A DNA stretch of 44,430 bases from Spirogloea muscicola. Its lineage: Eukaryota > Streptophyta > Zygnematophyceae > Spirogloeales > Spirogloeaceae. Positions 1 through 11,645 of the stretch are shown one piece after another (within the stretch, counting starts at the first letter, position 1; each line of letters begins with the position of its first letter). A model generated the notes under the pieces. It had not been told where the DNA came from and did not search any database. It saw only the letters and a program-made list of their open reading frames with translations. Both the position numbers and the translations under genes were made by a program. The DNA lies in the NCBI GenBank assembly GCA_009602725.1, contig WELB01000033.1, positions 74,068 to 118,497 of the forward strand, read 5' to 3'.

Positions 1-90
1 TGCTGCACCTGCTGCTGCTGCTGCACTGGCTGCTGCTGTTGCACCTGCTGCTGCTGCTGCACTGGCTGCTGCTGCTGCTGCACCTGCCGG
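1..90 (+). repeat. CTG/CTGCAC triplet-repeat tract inside coding exon
   Basis: An imperfect (CTG)n array broken by CACTGG and CAC units runs from the window edge. In the frame of the downstream glycosyltransferase exon it reads as leucine runs with His-Trp interruptions. It could therefore code a hydrophobic stretch, such as a signal anchor, or be the end of an intron or UTR. No ATG is seen in this frame, so the true start lies to the left of the window. Confidence 0.8.
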
Positions 91-2076
91 ACCTGAAGTT
101 CGTCATCGCCGCCTTCCCGAAGGTCTACCGCAAGGGCACCGGCTGCCAGCTCCACATCATGTCCATGCTCATGGCCCTCGCCGCCGCGTCGCGCCGCGTC
201 CTCGTCCTCGCGCCGCGCACCTTCGCCCGCGCCGACCACCCCGGCTGCGCCGGCGCCCGCGCCTCCCTCGCCTGCTACTTCCGCCCGCCCTCGCCGCCGG
301 CCTGCGAGGCGCGCGCCCTGGAGCTCTTCGCCACACAGGGCAACGCCTCAGCGCTGGAGCCCGGTGAAAACGTCTGGCGGGTCGACTTGTACAGCCTCCC
401 TCTTGACTTTCGGGTGGGCCCCAAGAAGAGCTTCCTCCGCCCCGACGTCTGCCCCGGCCTCTTCTGCTTCAACGTCACGGAGGCGCAGCTGTCGATGACC
501 GACGAGTACGGCGGCCGGCTGCGCAATCACAAGCTGGACTGGTTCCGCGCGCAGTCCATGCGCTACCTGCTCCGCTACCCCACAGGTCAGCTACCAGGCC
601 TTTCTGCCATCGTCCCGTGACCCAAATCCCCCATTGATCAGGATTTACTCCTGTGCGACGTTCGTAAGCCCCACGTCTGCAGGACGACTTGGGATTCTAT
701 GGCTTGTGCTTGTACTTGTGGTGTCCTCATTCACGTCAATCTGCGTCAGACCGAGCTACCGACGCATGCCAGTCTTCCTAGCCTACACGCTGTCTGGTGC
801 AGAGTACTTGTGCCACGTGGAGAATCGGGCGCGGCATGCATCGTACGGGCACTGGATGGCGCGCAACGCGCTGCGGTGGGACGCCAAGCTGCAGGAGCTC
901 AAGGCACAGGATGGCACAGATCCGACGGACTTCGTGCACACAAGCGCAGCCACAGGGCAGCTGGAGCAGAAGCTTTGGCCGGCCGACGCCGTTGTCGCGC
1001 CGCGGCCGTACATCTCCATGCACGTGCGCGAGGGCGCCAAAGGTCGCGAGATGACGCTCTACCCGCTCCGCGTCTACATGGAGCAGGTGAGCAGATTGCC
1101 CTTATAGCAGCTCACGTGACAGCCAAAGTGCAAGTCAAGCAATTTGCCTTGTAGGAGTTAGCTCGTCTTTGTTTCTGTCGGGCTCTTGCAGCAACAATGC
1201 GGCTGTCTCTTCTTTGGGACAAGGCCTGACGGCTTTGGATAACAACCTGCAGCTTGACGTTACCTGCGCAGGCTGAGCGAGTGCGGCGGTACGACCCGAG
1301 CGTGCATCGCATCTGGATTGCCACCATGCTTACGAGTGTCCTCGACAAGGCGCATGAGACGTATGCTGCTGACTGGTCTTTCTACTTCACCAAACAGCGA
1401 AGGTTGCAGGTGAGAGCCTGCGGACTCAAGCGAGCAGGCCTTGCTGTAATCGCAAGTACTTTGCTTCCCTCTCTGTAAGCTAGCAGAGCACGCTTGCGTT
1501 CAAGAAAAGTTCAGCTCAAGAGGGGCATTACAGCTGAAGGGTCTTCACATGCTTGTCGGAGGGCTGTGACTTACGCCTCACATGAGTAAATTGCACAAAG
1601 TAGACTGTAGCTGGTAAAGGTGAGGAAGGACCCTCACTGGGAGCAGGGCCTCAGTATGTTGAAGTGGCTGCTGTTAGGCTAATAGGGAGGCCTGTTCGTG
1701 TCCGCATCTTTCTGCATCACAGATCGTGGGTGCTAAGCATTGTTCCTCTGTTTTGGAACTGGACTACTGGGGCCAATTCTGCTCCAAAAGCTTGACACCC
1801 TCGCTGGTGTGCTGCTATCAGGGCGATGAGGAGGGGGGCGACTTTGACGACATTCCACCATCATTGGAGCTGACTCCAAAGCAAGCGGTTGAGGAAGCCA
1901 AGTGGGCACTCAAGACGTCTGTAGACATGTCTTTCGTGAACCTGCTGGTCCAATCCCAGGCGGACTACTTTATTGGCACGCTGGGGTCCAATTGGGACCG
2001 TCTGATTGATGAGATGCGGAAGACCAATGGTCGACTACGCAGGGGATATATTAGCCTAAACTATGCGCAAACCTGA
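1..2076 (+). CDS. FUT8-like (GT23-type) fucosyltransferase family protein, 5' truncated
   Basis: Multi-exon gene entering from the left edge. Phase-consistent exons are <3-585, 803-1086, 1272-1409 and 1822-2076, all with GT-AG borders, giving 419 residues from the edge to the TGA. Family marks are GCQLH (nt 141-155, the conserved GCQLH of alpha-1,6-fucosyltransferases), a donor-site-like MHVREG (nt 1018-1035, compare HVRR in FUT8), and a C-terminal ADYFIGTLGSNWDRLIDE segment (nt about 1957-2010), which matches the ADYFVGT...S...R pattern near the end of FUT8-like enzymes. The known role of the family is Golgi transfer of fucose from GDP-fucose to glycans; the exact acceptor here is unknown. 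The Leu-rich N-terminal repeat could be a membrane anchor, but the start codon is outside the window. The junction from exon 3 to exon 4 is the simplest in-frame choice; a microexon near 1723 was considered but does not keep frame. Confidence 0.72.
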
Positions 2077-4180
2077 TCTAGCTGTGGACCTTCTCATTAT
2101 TGTGAGAGCTACGTGGTTCCTAGTACACCTTGTTGCTGTATTTGGCAGATATACTGTGCTTTTAGCGATGTATACTACCAACCCGGATCTTCTCTGTAAA
2201 TTTATGACTTCTTGATAAGGTGAATAACAGGTGATTTATCAGGTTCTCATTATTTCGGAGCTCTTTAATATGATCCTATAGGCAATGTAGTCGCTGACAG
2301 AGCCTCTGGGTAAGCGACAAGATCTTGTTCTTATGGCAGTTGGTTTTGTGTCAGAACAAGCTGCACGACAAGGACATGCATGATCTAGAGCCAATAGTAT
2401 CACACGATAGACTCTCCAGTCAGAGGCCCAAGAAGTGACTTTGCAAAGTGATGCCATGATGTCTTTCATCTGTTCTGTGAAGCACAGAAACATGTGGAAA
2501 AGAAGGAGATACCTGTATACATGTGGACTGTACAGACTTGAGAGGCAAGCAGACTGACCTTGATGATTGAAGTCGTTATATTATACAGAAAATCCTAGAC
2601 CTCTCAGAAGCCTAGTCAAGCTCTCAAGAGGGGTTGTACTACCTGTTCGGTAGCAGGTGTGCTTTCAGAGTAGCACGCAATCATTCAGTCACAACCAGTG
2701 ATATTGCGTAAATCCCATTTCTCAGTCGGCAATACTAGCTAAAGTCACACCTGTCGATTCTTTCAGATAAAGCCACACCTGTACGAGGAAAGTGGTTGTC
2801 GGCATATGATATTATTAGAGAATGTGCTGTTGCCCATGCACGTGCTTCTGAGATAGTACATTGTCAACCTCCTAGGAGAAATTGCACAGCACTTTCATTG
2901 CAAGGAGTTTGAGAAGCAAGTCAGCCCACAGCCATAGTCACGTATTTGAAAGGTTGTCATGGAGCATCACACCGATGCATACCTTTCTCAGATCTATATC
3001 TATGTATGAAAACTCAGCCTTTTCACTTATACGTATGCATAAGTTTCAATTCAATCTGGGCCCACCAATTGATTGGACGAAGTCCATAATTGCTTAAATA
3101 CATTGGCAATTTGTGATTCTTCCTTCATCATTTGTCTGATGTCGTCCACATGGTGTGACACTTTGTGAAGTAGGATGGAGTTCACATTATGGACGAATGT
3201 CGACTTTACATGCAAGACTAAGTATGAGCTGCTCACTTTTGTGCAGCATCACTTGGTACGCAGCTTTGTCAAGAGGTTGGGACAAGGATGGTGACTACTT
3301 TGTTGAGGCCAGATACTGCATGCATGTGCAGAGTGATGGGGCAATTAAGGCATGGTTGATGCATAATACATGATGCAGTATCTTACAGAGAATAGTATGC
3401 TGCTGCTCGTGCAATGACATATACGGGTGCTGCTGTAATCATTCTGGTGTCAAGGTCAGACCTCGTACTTTATTGCATGCCTTTAAGCTTGGGTTCGACG
3501 ATGCACAGATAAGATATTACTGGTGCATACATTGCTTGCAGCAAGCAGCTTGTGACTATCATCGCTACACGGTCCATCCTTGAAAAGTGCAGCTAACAAT
3601 CTAGTGATAACTTGGGAATTAAATCAACAGGTTCCTGATTAAGGACAGGCCTTGCCTTCAGTTCAGCTGTCTTCAACCTGGTTGCTGGTTCACATCTGCT
3701 GTCCCCTTACAAACAGGCCATGTCCTTCCAAGACCCCAGACTGTGGCTCAACATGTCTACTATCTCTGCCGAGTCCTTGTGATGACCCCAGACCGTTGGG
3801 CATTGCGGTAGCCCATTGCACCAGTTGAAGCTGCTAAGGTGGCCGCAAAAGACCTGTATACGATTGTAGCTGTGTGGCGTCGTATGACCAGAACCATCGA
3901 GCCCAATTATGATGACTGGATGCCAACGAGCAACGTCTGCCTCTCAGACCTACACTGAGCACAGCCGAAACGTCATGGTGAAGGCAAGGGAAATGTCAAT
4001 TGTCGGCAGCTGCAGCCGCAGATGCATCGCCTCACGATATAGAGCTCGTCCCGCTGAGTAGAGGGCATCTGGGTGCAAAGTGCTCAGATCGGAGTGGCCC
4101 ACTTTATGCCAATGAGCGTGAAGGACAAATCACACGAAGAAGTAGCTCTTTCGGGCCAAGCGCTTGAAGATGAAGTAGCT
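2077..4180. other. Intergenic, no supported gene
   Basis: This holds the 3' flank of the glycosyltransferase gene and about 2 kb of lower-GC sequence. All frames are broken by stops every 50-80 codons, and no family motif, tRNA-like cloverleaf or retroelement tail is recognisable. A short ORF at 3155-3373 has no motif support. Confidence 0.6.
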
Positions 4181-4360
4181 TATTCCAAAGGGATGCGAGG
4201 GCTGTTGAAGACCAGCCACCAAAAAAGAATGAACAAGGAGCCAATAAGGATGGAGATACACTGAAAGTGCCTGCTTGTGTAGAGCCAGCCCAGAAAGAAA
4301 GAAATGATAGACAGAAAAGATAGAACACAAGAGACTGAAGAAGATGAACAAGACAGAAGA
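4181..4360 (-). mobile_element. Diverged retroelement 3' tail fragment
   Basis: Contains weak copies of the hairpin motif (GGGCTG...CAGCC around 4189-4210 and AGCCAGCCCAG near 4283) next to an AAAAAGAATGAACAAGG-like block, which is the minus-strand pattern of the retroelement tails found elsewhere in the window. Family assignment is not possible. Confidence 0.45.
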
Positions 4361-4534
4361 AGGCTCGCCCGCTGAGAATAGGGGCTGGAAAAGCCAGCCC
4401 AAAAAGGAATCAACAAAGTACGAGACTGGGGCCAGGGGAAGCGCTAAGAAAAACAAGCACACAAAGAAACAAAGCAGCTACGGATCACTCAGTAACCCCT
4501 GCTAAGCAGCCTCAGGTCAGAGACGCCAAGAAAG
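4361..4534 (-). mobile_element. Family A retrotransposon 3' end (5' truncated)
   Basis: Read on the minus strand this is the last codons of the family A ORF (V-S-D-L-R-L-L-S-R-G-Y, stop at 4489-4491), then the A 3' UTR with the GGGCTGG-CTTTT-CCAGCCC hairpin, ending in a GGGCGAGCC remnant near 4361. Nothing of the RT remains. Confidence 0.8.
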
Positions 4535-4564
4535 TAGGAAAATGTGTGTATTAAGAGATGGGGA

Positions 4565-5247
4565 GGCCATGTGTGGCCAAGTACAAAGGCAAGCACACTT
4601 TTACAAATGCGCGTCACCTGCTGCTAAGCCGACCCGCTCAGTAACCACGAGTCAGCACATAGAGGTCGCTGACTGATGCTCGAATACCGGATGGCAATCG
4701 ACAAGCTCTCAAACTACCAGCCAAGGCTCGACCAGCTTTCTGATGCAACGCATGAGCCTGAGCTCGCTGCAGACAAGCTGACACTCGACGTCGCCAAAAT
4801 GACAGGTAGGCAGCCGGCATACCCATCTAGGCTGGAAGCATATCCTCGCGTCGTGCATATCCCAGACTCGCTATGTTCTCAAGTAGGGTATGGAATTGAG
4901 GACCCAAGCAGCCGAAAGTGTCGATTGCGGCCGGGAGAAGGTGGTCGCTGCGGGGGTAGTCAGAGTAGTGTCGGAGCTTTCTCTGCTCAGCACCTCCCAC
5001 TGCGTGACCAGCAATGTGTGTGGAAGCGGAACTCTTGTATGCCTCGGTCACCACCACATCCACCAAGGCTCGTGGGCCTCCGCCAGGTTGTACACCCACA
5101 ATGTCCAGGGTGCGACGGTGATGGCGACCCTGGGAATCCGTGGTGATGGGCATTACATTGCCTACTTCTACAATGGCGCGGTAGCCGGCGTCGCCAAGCC
5201 CGCCAGGGCGTCTCGGAGGAGATTGTGGACGACAAGAAAGGAGGTCT
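4565..5247 (-). pseudogene. Family C retrotransposon, RLE domain and 3' tail, frameshifted
   Basis: The minus strand carries the endonuclease-like end of a family C element. It contains the H-N-L-L-R-D-A-L block, GYRAIVEV, then R-T-L-D-I-V and ALVDVVVTEAY (the two acidic positions of the RLE-type core), HYSDYP, and FGCLGP (4827-5247). After a frameshift it continues as an arginine-rich C-terminus ending SDLYVLTRGY-stop at 4638-4640. The following C tail has the GGCC-ATTT-GGCC type hairpin in a diverged form (near 4573-4585). RT and zinc-finger parts are missing. It lies about 450 bp upstream of the G-box of the LHCII gene. Confidence 0.8.
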
Positions 5248-5696
5248 GAAGGCCTCAATCTGACCACGTGGGGGCTGAACGGAGGCCGGATAATGGGACG
5301 GGGCGTTGGCCGGGACACCTCGCCGCATGTATGGGCAAGGCAGCGTGGGTGCGGATCAGACAACGGTTTCATTTACATTGTTCTTCCGTTCAGGCGGCCG
5401 CGACGCCCGCTGCCCGCCCACGGCGCCAAACCGTCGGATTTCTCGTGGGGCTCGGCGCGACTCCCCCCCACTTACGTGTTGCCGTCTGATGCCGGCCGCG
5501 CACACCGTGGAAGGTACGTGGCAGGCGCGAGGGGCACATGCAGCGCCACGCGGCGCCACGCCACCCGCCACGCGGCACGCCTGCACGAAGCCACTCGAAT
5601 TTAAGCTCCACCTCGTCTTGATTAGCAGAGCAGAGAGTGGGGAGGTAATGCATAATCAGAACCGTCACCGAATGCGTGCCGACGCGGCGCACAGGC

Positions 5697-5702
5697 CACG
5701 TG
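5697..5702. promoter_or_regulatory. G-box CACGTG upstream of LHCII gene
   Basis: Perfect palindromic CACGTG about 500 bp upstream of the LHCII ATG, followed immediately by a CCAAT motif. In plants, G-boxes bind bZIP/bHLH factors and are common in light-regulated promoters. The role here is inferred from position only. Confidence 0.45.
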
Positions 5703-5708
5703 GCCAAG

Positions 5709-5927
5709 CCAATCAGCGGGCAGATGCTTTGATACTAGCGGCGCGCCGTTGCCGGGAATTTAGCAGCTCGCCAGAGGGCAGAGATCGAACGGCTTGAATT
5801 GGCCCGTGCAAGCGGCGCTTGACTAGCAGCGCCCCATCCGACGGAGGACGCGCGCCCGGGCTACCGGCACCAAGTGCGGGCAAGCAAGAGCCAATGGGAG
5901 CAACCTGGAGCAATCTCGCGGACCAAT
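5709..5927 (+). promoter_or_regulatory. Three CCAAT boxes in the LHCII promoter
   Basis: CCAAT occurs at 5709-5713, 5891-5895 and 5923-5927 in the GC-rich 5' flank of the LHCII gene. NF-Y type binding is the usual interpretation. No convincing TATA box was found between them and the ATG at 6196. The rest of 5250-6195 shows no coding evidence. Confidence 0.4.
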
Positions 5928-6195
5928 GAAAGCGCGGAGAGCCGCCTACGTGCGGGGGTGGAGGTGGGACCGACCGCCCCCCCTCCCCGGGCGCCCCTCT
6001 TAGCAACATCTGGGAGCCTCGCCCCGTGGCGTCCCCTCCCTCCCTCTTCCCGGCGCCTGGGAGCTCCACGCCCCTCCCTCTCCTCGGATAGGCTGCCCCT
6101 TAGAAGCCCCGCCCCAGTTCCAGTTCGAACAGTTGAACGCTTGATCTCACCTTCCCTCCCCGTCGCTTTTCCTTTCCCCGCCGTACTCCGCCGCC

Positions 6196-7631
6196 ATGGC
6201 CGCCATCACCGCCGCCGCCGTCGTCGCCCCGTCCACCTTCGTCGGCCAGACCGCCGAGCTCGCCAAGCAGGTGTTTCCCTACCTCCGCCTCTGCCCTCTA
6301 TCGTTCTATTGCCGTTTTTCTGCCCGTAGCGGGCTCATATGTCCGATCAGAGTGGCCTGCAGCTGGATTTGCCGCGCATCTGTGATATTCTCGAGGCTCA
6401 TTGTCAATATGTTTCGACTTGTGACTTGATGCCATGCCGTTTCTGTCACAGGTTGGCAATGTCGAGGCTCGCGTCACCATGAGGAGCGCCCGCCGGGCTG
6501 TCAGCTCTGGCAGCTCCAACTGGTCAGCGGCTTGAGGGAGCAAATGTCTACAGCTTGTTAGCACGGAACAACTATTATGGACTTTTTTTAAATTGGTGCA
6601 GCAGCAGTGGATGACTTGACCGTTAACCACCGCTGTTAGTCTTTGCAGTCTTGAAAGTCAGATTGTCCTTGACTGCAGGTACGGCCCTGACCGTCCCCTG
6701 TTCCTGGGCCCGCTGACCGGCTCTCCTCCCTCGTACCTGAATGGCGAGTACCCCGGTGACTACGGCTGGGACACTGCGGGCCTTTCTGCCGACCCTGAGA
6801 CCTTCGCCAGGAACAGGGAGCTTGAGGTGCAGGCCCTTCTTTTGCATCTCACTGTCGATCACAATCATAGGACTCTACACTTTCATTGCATCTAATGCAA
6901 GAGTGCAATCACAGGACATAGACCAACAATTTATCTTGGCCTGCGCAGGTCATCCACGCTCGCTGGGCCATGCTTGGCGCCCTTGGCTGCCTCACCCCAG
7001 AGCTTCTAGCCAAGAGCGGCACCTCCTTCGGGGAGGCCGTTTGGTGGAAGGCTGGCTCCCAGATCTTCGCCCCGGGCGGCCTTGATTACCTTGGCAACTC
7101 CAGCCTGGTTCACGCCCAGTCCATCCTCGCTACCCTTGGCTGCCAGGTCATCCTTATGGGTGCTGTAGAGGGCTACCGCGTTGCTGGTGGCCCCTTGGGC
7201 GAGGTTCGTTTCTTTCTCAACCTGGCCTTCAGATTACTGGCTGTATCATGTCTTGATCACAATGTTGAGCCTCCATGTTTCCATGAAGAAGGAATCGGTT
7301 GGCAATCACAAGATTGCACACTCAAATCTCCTGGTTAGATCCAACTGATATTTAATGATTGTTTGCCACTTTTGGCTTTCAGGTCACCGACCCCATCTAC
7401 CCGGGTGGCAGCTTCGATCCCCTCGGCCTTGCTGATGACCCCGAGTCCTTCGCTGAGCTCAAGGTTAAGGAGATCAAGAATGGCCGCCTTGCCATGTTCT
7501 CCATGTTCGGCTTCTTCGTGCAGGCCATTGTTACTGGCAAGGGCCCTCTGGAGAACCTGGATGATCACCTTTCTGCCCCGTTCCAGAACAATGCCTGGGC
7601 CTATGCCACCGCCTTCACCCCCGGCCAGTGA
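6196..7631 (+). CDS. LHCB: Major light-harvesting chlorophyll a/b-binding protein (LHCII)
   Basis: Five exons: 6196-6270, 6452-6522, 6679-6826, 6949-7203 and 7383-7631. All have GT-AG introns and matching phases, giving 265 residues, the normal LHCII length. Residues 1 to about 35 are Ala/Ser/Val-rich, typical of a chloroplast transit peptide. WYGPDR at 49-54 is the LHCII trimerisation motif. Helix B has the chlorophyll-ligand set E98, H101, R103 (EVIHARWAM); helix A has E213, N216, R218 (EIKNGRLAM); the C-terminus is [10 protein letters not shown]. The product binds chlorophylls a and b and carotenoids in thylakoid membranes as the peripheral antenna, mainly of photosystem II. The start follows CCGCCGCC and is the first ATG of the exon. 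The gene appears intact, unlike the surrounding retroelements. The exact paralogue (Lhcb1/2/3 or algal LHCBM) cannot be decided by eye. Confidence 0.96.
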
Positions 7632-8879
7632 ATATGTGATAGCATGTCATAAAACAGCTATTAAGTACTAGGCAATGGGGCTTAATAGCATGGTAACACA
7701 GCAGGCAGGTTAGCACAGACACAGGACCTACAGTGAGGTAAAGACAGGATTGCATTGTAATTGATGAAGTCACTTTAGTGATGTGCTGGGCTCAATGTGA
7801 AGACTACAACTTGCAAATGCATTTTTGCGCTGATTTGTTACCATGTTGTGATGTGAATATGGAAGCGAGAAATCTTCTGCATCTCTGCATTTCATTACCT
7901 GTGATGAGCTTGCTTGAAGCTGAAGCTGAATTCTCTTTGCTCCCCGCTTCTTTCAATCACAAACGACTTTCCATAAGCAAACCTGACATCAAGAAACCTG
8001 TGTAAAGCTGAAACTTCTTTCCAAAACGTATGTCAATAGTCTGCAATGGCTACTAATACCAACTTCTGGGTTGTAGTGAAATCTATGGTAATGCGACTAC
8101 AGTATTCACTTATACGTATTCATATACTTCCTGACATGATATACCTAACGAAGTAGTAAGCAGTCAATTATATATGTTCGCAACAATACTGACAACGAAG
8201 TTTGTCAAACTTTCAGAACAGTCACTTTCAGAACAGCTCAAGGACAGTGAAATACTCTTTTCGTGACCTTGAAGTAGTGAAGATGCTGGGATCAAGTCGG
8301 TGTAAGACATACCTTCCTATGCGGTGGCAGTTGAGAAGTTTCCTTTGGTATCTGCATCAAGCAGCATCATCGAGCCGTACTTCTCCCTTTTGATCAACTG
8401 CTAGTCGACTATACTAGTCTGCAGAGGGGCCGCTAATCCTAGACAGAAGTATCGTGACAATGGCCGTGTGGCATGCGCTGGCCTTGTGTCATCGTGCAGG
8501 TCGATCCACAATTCTGAAGGTTTTCCTGGGCTGTGCGCTCTTGTACCTGCTCCTGTACCTGTCCCTGTGTGTTGTACAGAGTGTTCTCAGAGTCTGCATT
8601 CTCCAGTCGAGCTCCTCCAATGGACGTCTGCCCTTGTCCACAGGTCCAGCAGATTGCCCTCGTTGAGGCGGTGGTCCAGCAGATCGACCTCGTAGTAGCG
8701 GCTCATGTGTAGATGCACTCATGGCGGCAGACAGATACTGATCTCAGATAGTCAGTCAGACAGCACAGGCTCCGCCCTCACCCAAGGTGGGTGGCAGCCA
8801 TGGCTAGGGCGCACGGGCGCACCGCGTGGCCTCAGATGTAGAGAGTTTGTCCGATGGGTGCCGGAGGCCTCCCTTATCC
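7632..8879. other. LHCII 3' flank and intergenic
   Basis: Contains the likely 3' UTR, then mixed-composition sequence. No ORF has recognisable homology. A short reading (VQQIALVEAVVQQIDLVVAAHV) near 8643-8710 follows an AG acceptor-like site but is too short to support an exon. Confidence 0.5.
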
Positions 8880-8955
8880 AGGGGAGACTCTTACGGCCCA
8901 ATAAGACGGGCGGGATGGTCACCCACCCCGACCCGCCGGTTCACCATATTACAAT
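8880..8955 (-). repeat. Interspersed repeat H, copy 1
   Basis: Read on the minus strand, TGGTGAACCGGCGGGTCGG followed by a conserved GAGTCTCCCCTGGATAAGG block matches the plus-strand block at 29620-29760 (TGGTGAATCAGTGGGTCGG ... GAGTCTCCCTAGATAAG). Two copies are diverged by many substitutions. The class is unknown: it could be a SINE, another tail, or a promoter-like segment. Confidence 0.5.
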
Positions 8956-10924
8956 GTTCAACAAATGCAGCATCACTCTGTGCAGAAATTATTAGCAGTG
9001 CTCACTTTTGTCAGCCCTGCTGCTTTTTGAGCAGTTTCAGGATTTCCAGAACAAGTGGGCATGCTGCTTGCTGCAGCGATACTGCAGGCATTATCGCATG
9101 TTTCATATTCATGTCCAGGTGTGACCGATGTATGATACATGCATACACTGACGTCAGACTTTAGCCTTAATCAATAGTATCCGATGCAGGCTTTGTCGAG
9201 CAAAAGTTGCAGCTGACCTTTACTTGGGGCGTTGTCTATAGTGACACCTGTATGACTACTTTCTGACCTCCCTCACTTGTACTGAGATTGGCATCCCTGC
9301 AGGCATCACGTGTGGCAAGTCGCTGGTCATGAGTGATAATCGAGCACAGTGCTGCTTCTGTCAGCAGACCTTGCTTATCACAAGATTGTTGCCCTGCGAG
9401 CTGGAAGTCACACTCTAGCAGGACATGTATTCCGGCATCCAGGTCCAAGTTGCATTAGTTTTTGTCTTAAAAGCACAAAATACAAGAGATGTCAGGGCTA
9501 AACAACTTAATGATGACATGTGGCCTCTCTTAGTACGCAGTGCAGGCCTGGGAGTCATATGGCCCGAAGGTCGATGGCCATGCAACAGGGACCGGGCCGG
9601 AAGCCCAGGCCAAAACAGAAGCCAACGTCTGGGTAGTTGCTGTACAGGTGCGACAATTTTTGCGACCCAAGCAACTCATCTAAGCTCCAGACTGAGTCCT
9701 GTTGCCTTGCCTCTGCCACGAAATGACATTCTCCTCATGCCAACTTCTCAGTATCTTCAAATCAATACATTGTCAAGTGTTCTGAAAAACTTCACCTGCA
9801 CAGAGCAAGCCCACATAGGACTTATTTATGATATACAGGGCCTTGTCACAACGGCGAGCAGCCCGGCCTTAAGCACCCAGAATATTTGGTGCAATATGCG
9901 CGGCCACTAGAAGAGTCCACTAGAGCTGCAGGCTTGCAAGAAGGGCCAATCAATTCTGATAAGGTACGAGACAGGAGATTGCGTTTGATTGTTCAACAAG
10001 CTTGCTCATCGTGCCTCTGGCACGTAGCTTTTGCAAAAGACTGCTAAGCAGACATCGCATTTACAAACGATGCCCAATCAAGCATTGCAACAAATCTCCA
10101 GCAAAGGAGACGCATGAGCAAGGGTCTAACACACAAGGCCGTAGTGGAACCGCTTGTCGTCAAAGCAAATCCTCACGCTTGTAACAAGGACGACTTCAGT
10201 GCACTCTGAAGGTAGATTGCGGTGCTTTCACTGAAGAGCTCAAAGTGGACTCATTCACTGAATAGCTCAAAGTGGACTCGCCACACTGGTGGGGAGAGCG
10301 CCCGGCTGTGCGAGCATCAAAATGTCGACTTTGCTGAGCAACTTACTTCGATACTCAGAGAATGTTCTTCCAAAGCTTCGGATGGCGCACTCCTATGCTG
10401 GGCAGATTTGCAGTGTGGCAGTCAACAAGGGTATGATGTAACTCAGGTGTATCTGCCGCCATGAGTGGGCTGCGTTTGTATTGCCGAGACGTGCAACCGG
10501 CTAGTCCAGTGGAGATCGATATATCCACGGGGCGCTTGAGACTCAACTGCATGGCGAGCAATGACCGGACGTCAAGGGCAGCAGGGCGAGCAGCCCGGCC
10601 TTAACATCGGTGAGCCGCGTGCTAAGGATTGACGTATGCTTCTCTATATAAATTCCAGGCAGTTGCCGAGCACTTGCGAGCAGGCGGTGCCTTTACTGCT
10701 GTCTCTGGTCCAGCGTGACAACGCCTTTCTAGCTACGATCTACCCTGACTTGTGGCTATTGCTTTGTTGAGCACTTATTCGTACTTGCCATTCCCGTTGT
10801 TGCGTACACTCTTCCGGCTCTTCAAGCCTTGTCCATTTCCTATGGGTCTCTACCCAGTAGTCCTCTCACAGCATCTGCTCGCTTCTTCTCCGTGGGGAGG
10901 GGCTAACGCCCAACTGAGGACAGG
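8956..10924. other. Intergenic, no supported gene
   Basis: No gene recognised. The longest ORF (9425-9910) shows no motif. Two tiny pieces resembling the retroelement segment GGGCGAGCAGCCCGGCYT (near 9852 and 10579) look like remnants of the D/E coding region. A TATATAAA at about 10645-10652 is isolated. Confidence 0.5.
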
Positions 10925-11345
10925 GAGTGTGGACGAGAAGCGACGGCTGTTGAAGACAGAAGGCAGCTCTTCCAAAAGTAAGCTCTTCCTACGGGGGCGA
11001 GGGCAGTGAAGATTCAGCCCAAGGATGCCAAGGTCCGAAGTAGCCGGAAAGCGTACAGCACCAACGATGCCTGCTCAGTAAACCCTCCCAAGTAAGGCTC
11101 TTACAGAAAAGAAGAAATGGGGCGCCTTCAAAATTGGGCGAGGGCTGTGAGAAGCCAGCCCACGAAGAGAATACTCCCGATGGAAAGGAACGGCTCGGCC
11201 ATCTTAAGGCAATGGCTGTGAGAGGCCAGACCCAGAAGGAATGAAGAAACGAGATGTTCGAGAGGTGCAAATCGCGTAGCCAGGTCGAGGGAAGAGAAAG
11301 AAAGAGAGAGACAGCTTAATCATAACCATATTGCGGGTACTGAGC
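10925..11345 (-). mobile_element. Cluster of diverged retroelement tails
   Basis: Several minus-strand tail-like blocks follow one another: GGGCTGTGAGAAGCCAGCCC near 11140-11160, GGCTGTGAGAGGCCAGACCC near 11213-11232, and AGGAATGAAGAAACG. Each has the hairpin-plus-A-rich pattern of the family tails, but no RGY C-terminus is left. Individual boundaries are not clear. Confidence 0.5.
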
Positions 11346-11360
11346 TTCGCTCTGCATCGT

Positions 11361-11466
11361 CTAGTGTTTTGCAGTGTTTTGTAGTGTAGTCCTTTTTGAA
11401 TATTAACCATTCTTTTTGGGCTGGCTTTGCCAGCCCCTCTTCTCTATGGGCGAGCTCTTTCTTCTT
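11361..11466 (+). mobile_element. Family G retrotransposon 3' tail
   Basis: TAGTGTAGTCCTTTTT ... CATTCTTTTTGGGCTGG-CTTTG-CCAGCCC ... GGGCGAGCTCTTTCTTCTT. It matches the tail of the G copy at 27550-27664 and, inverted, that at 30478-30570. The hairpin is at 11418-11436. No coding part remains. Confidence 0.7.
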
Positions 11467-11576
11467 TGTGACCATAAGGCAGTGGCTGTGAGAGGCCAGC
11501 CCAGCCCATGGGAATGTGTACGTTTTTCTCGGCTGGCCAATCACAGCCATCGCGCTCTACTGGAAGGAAAGTTTCA

Positions 11577-11630
11577 TGTATAAGAAACAAATGTAGGCCA
11601 AATGGCCAAGTACAAAGGCAAGCACAAAAC
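11577..11630 (-). mobile_element. Family C tail fragment
   Basis: The minus strand reads GTGCTTGCCTTTGTACTTGG followed by the CCATTTGGCCTACATTTG block, as in the C tails at 28460-28510 and 43415-43455. Confidence 0.7.
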
Positions 11631-11645
11631 TGGAAGGGGTTTTCC

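Noticed and set aside
1723-1729. Microexon ATCGTGG in the glycosyltransferase gene
   Set aside because: Seven bases would break the phase of the following exon.
3025-3045. TTCACTTATACGTAT shared by about 3025 and 8104
   Set aside because: About 15 bases in AT-rich sequence; too short to call a repeat family.
9425-9910. 161-codon ORF as a gene
   Set aside because: No motif, no splice or context support, and a normal length by chance here.
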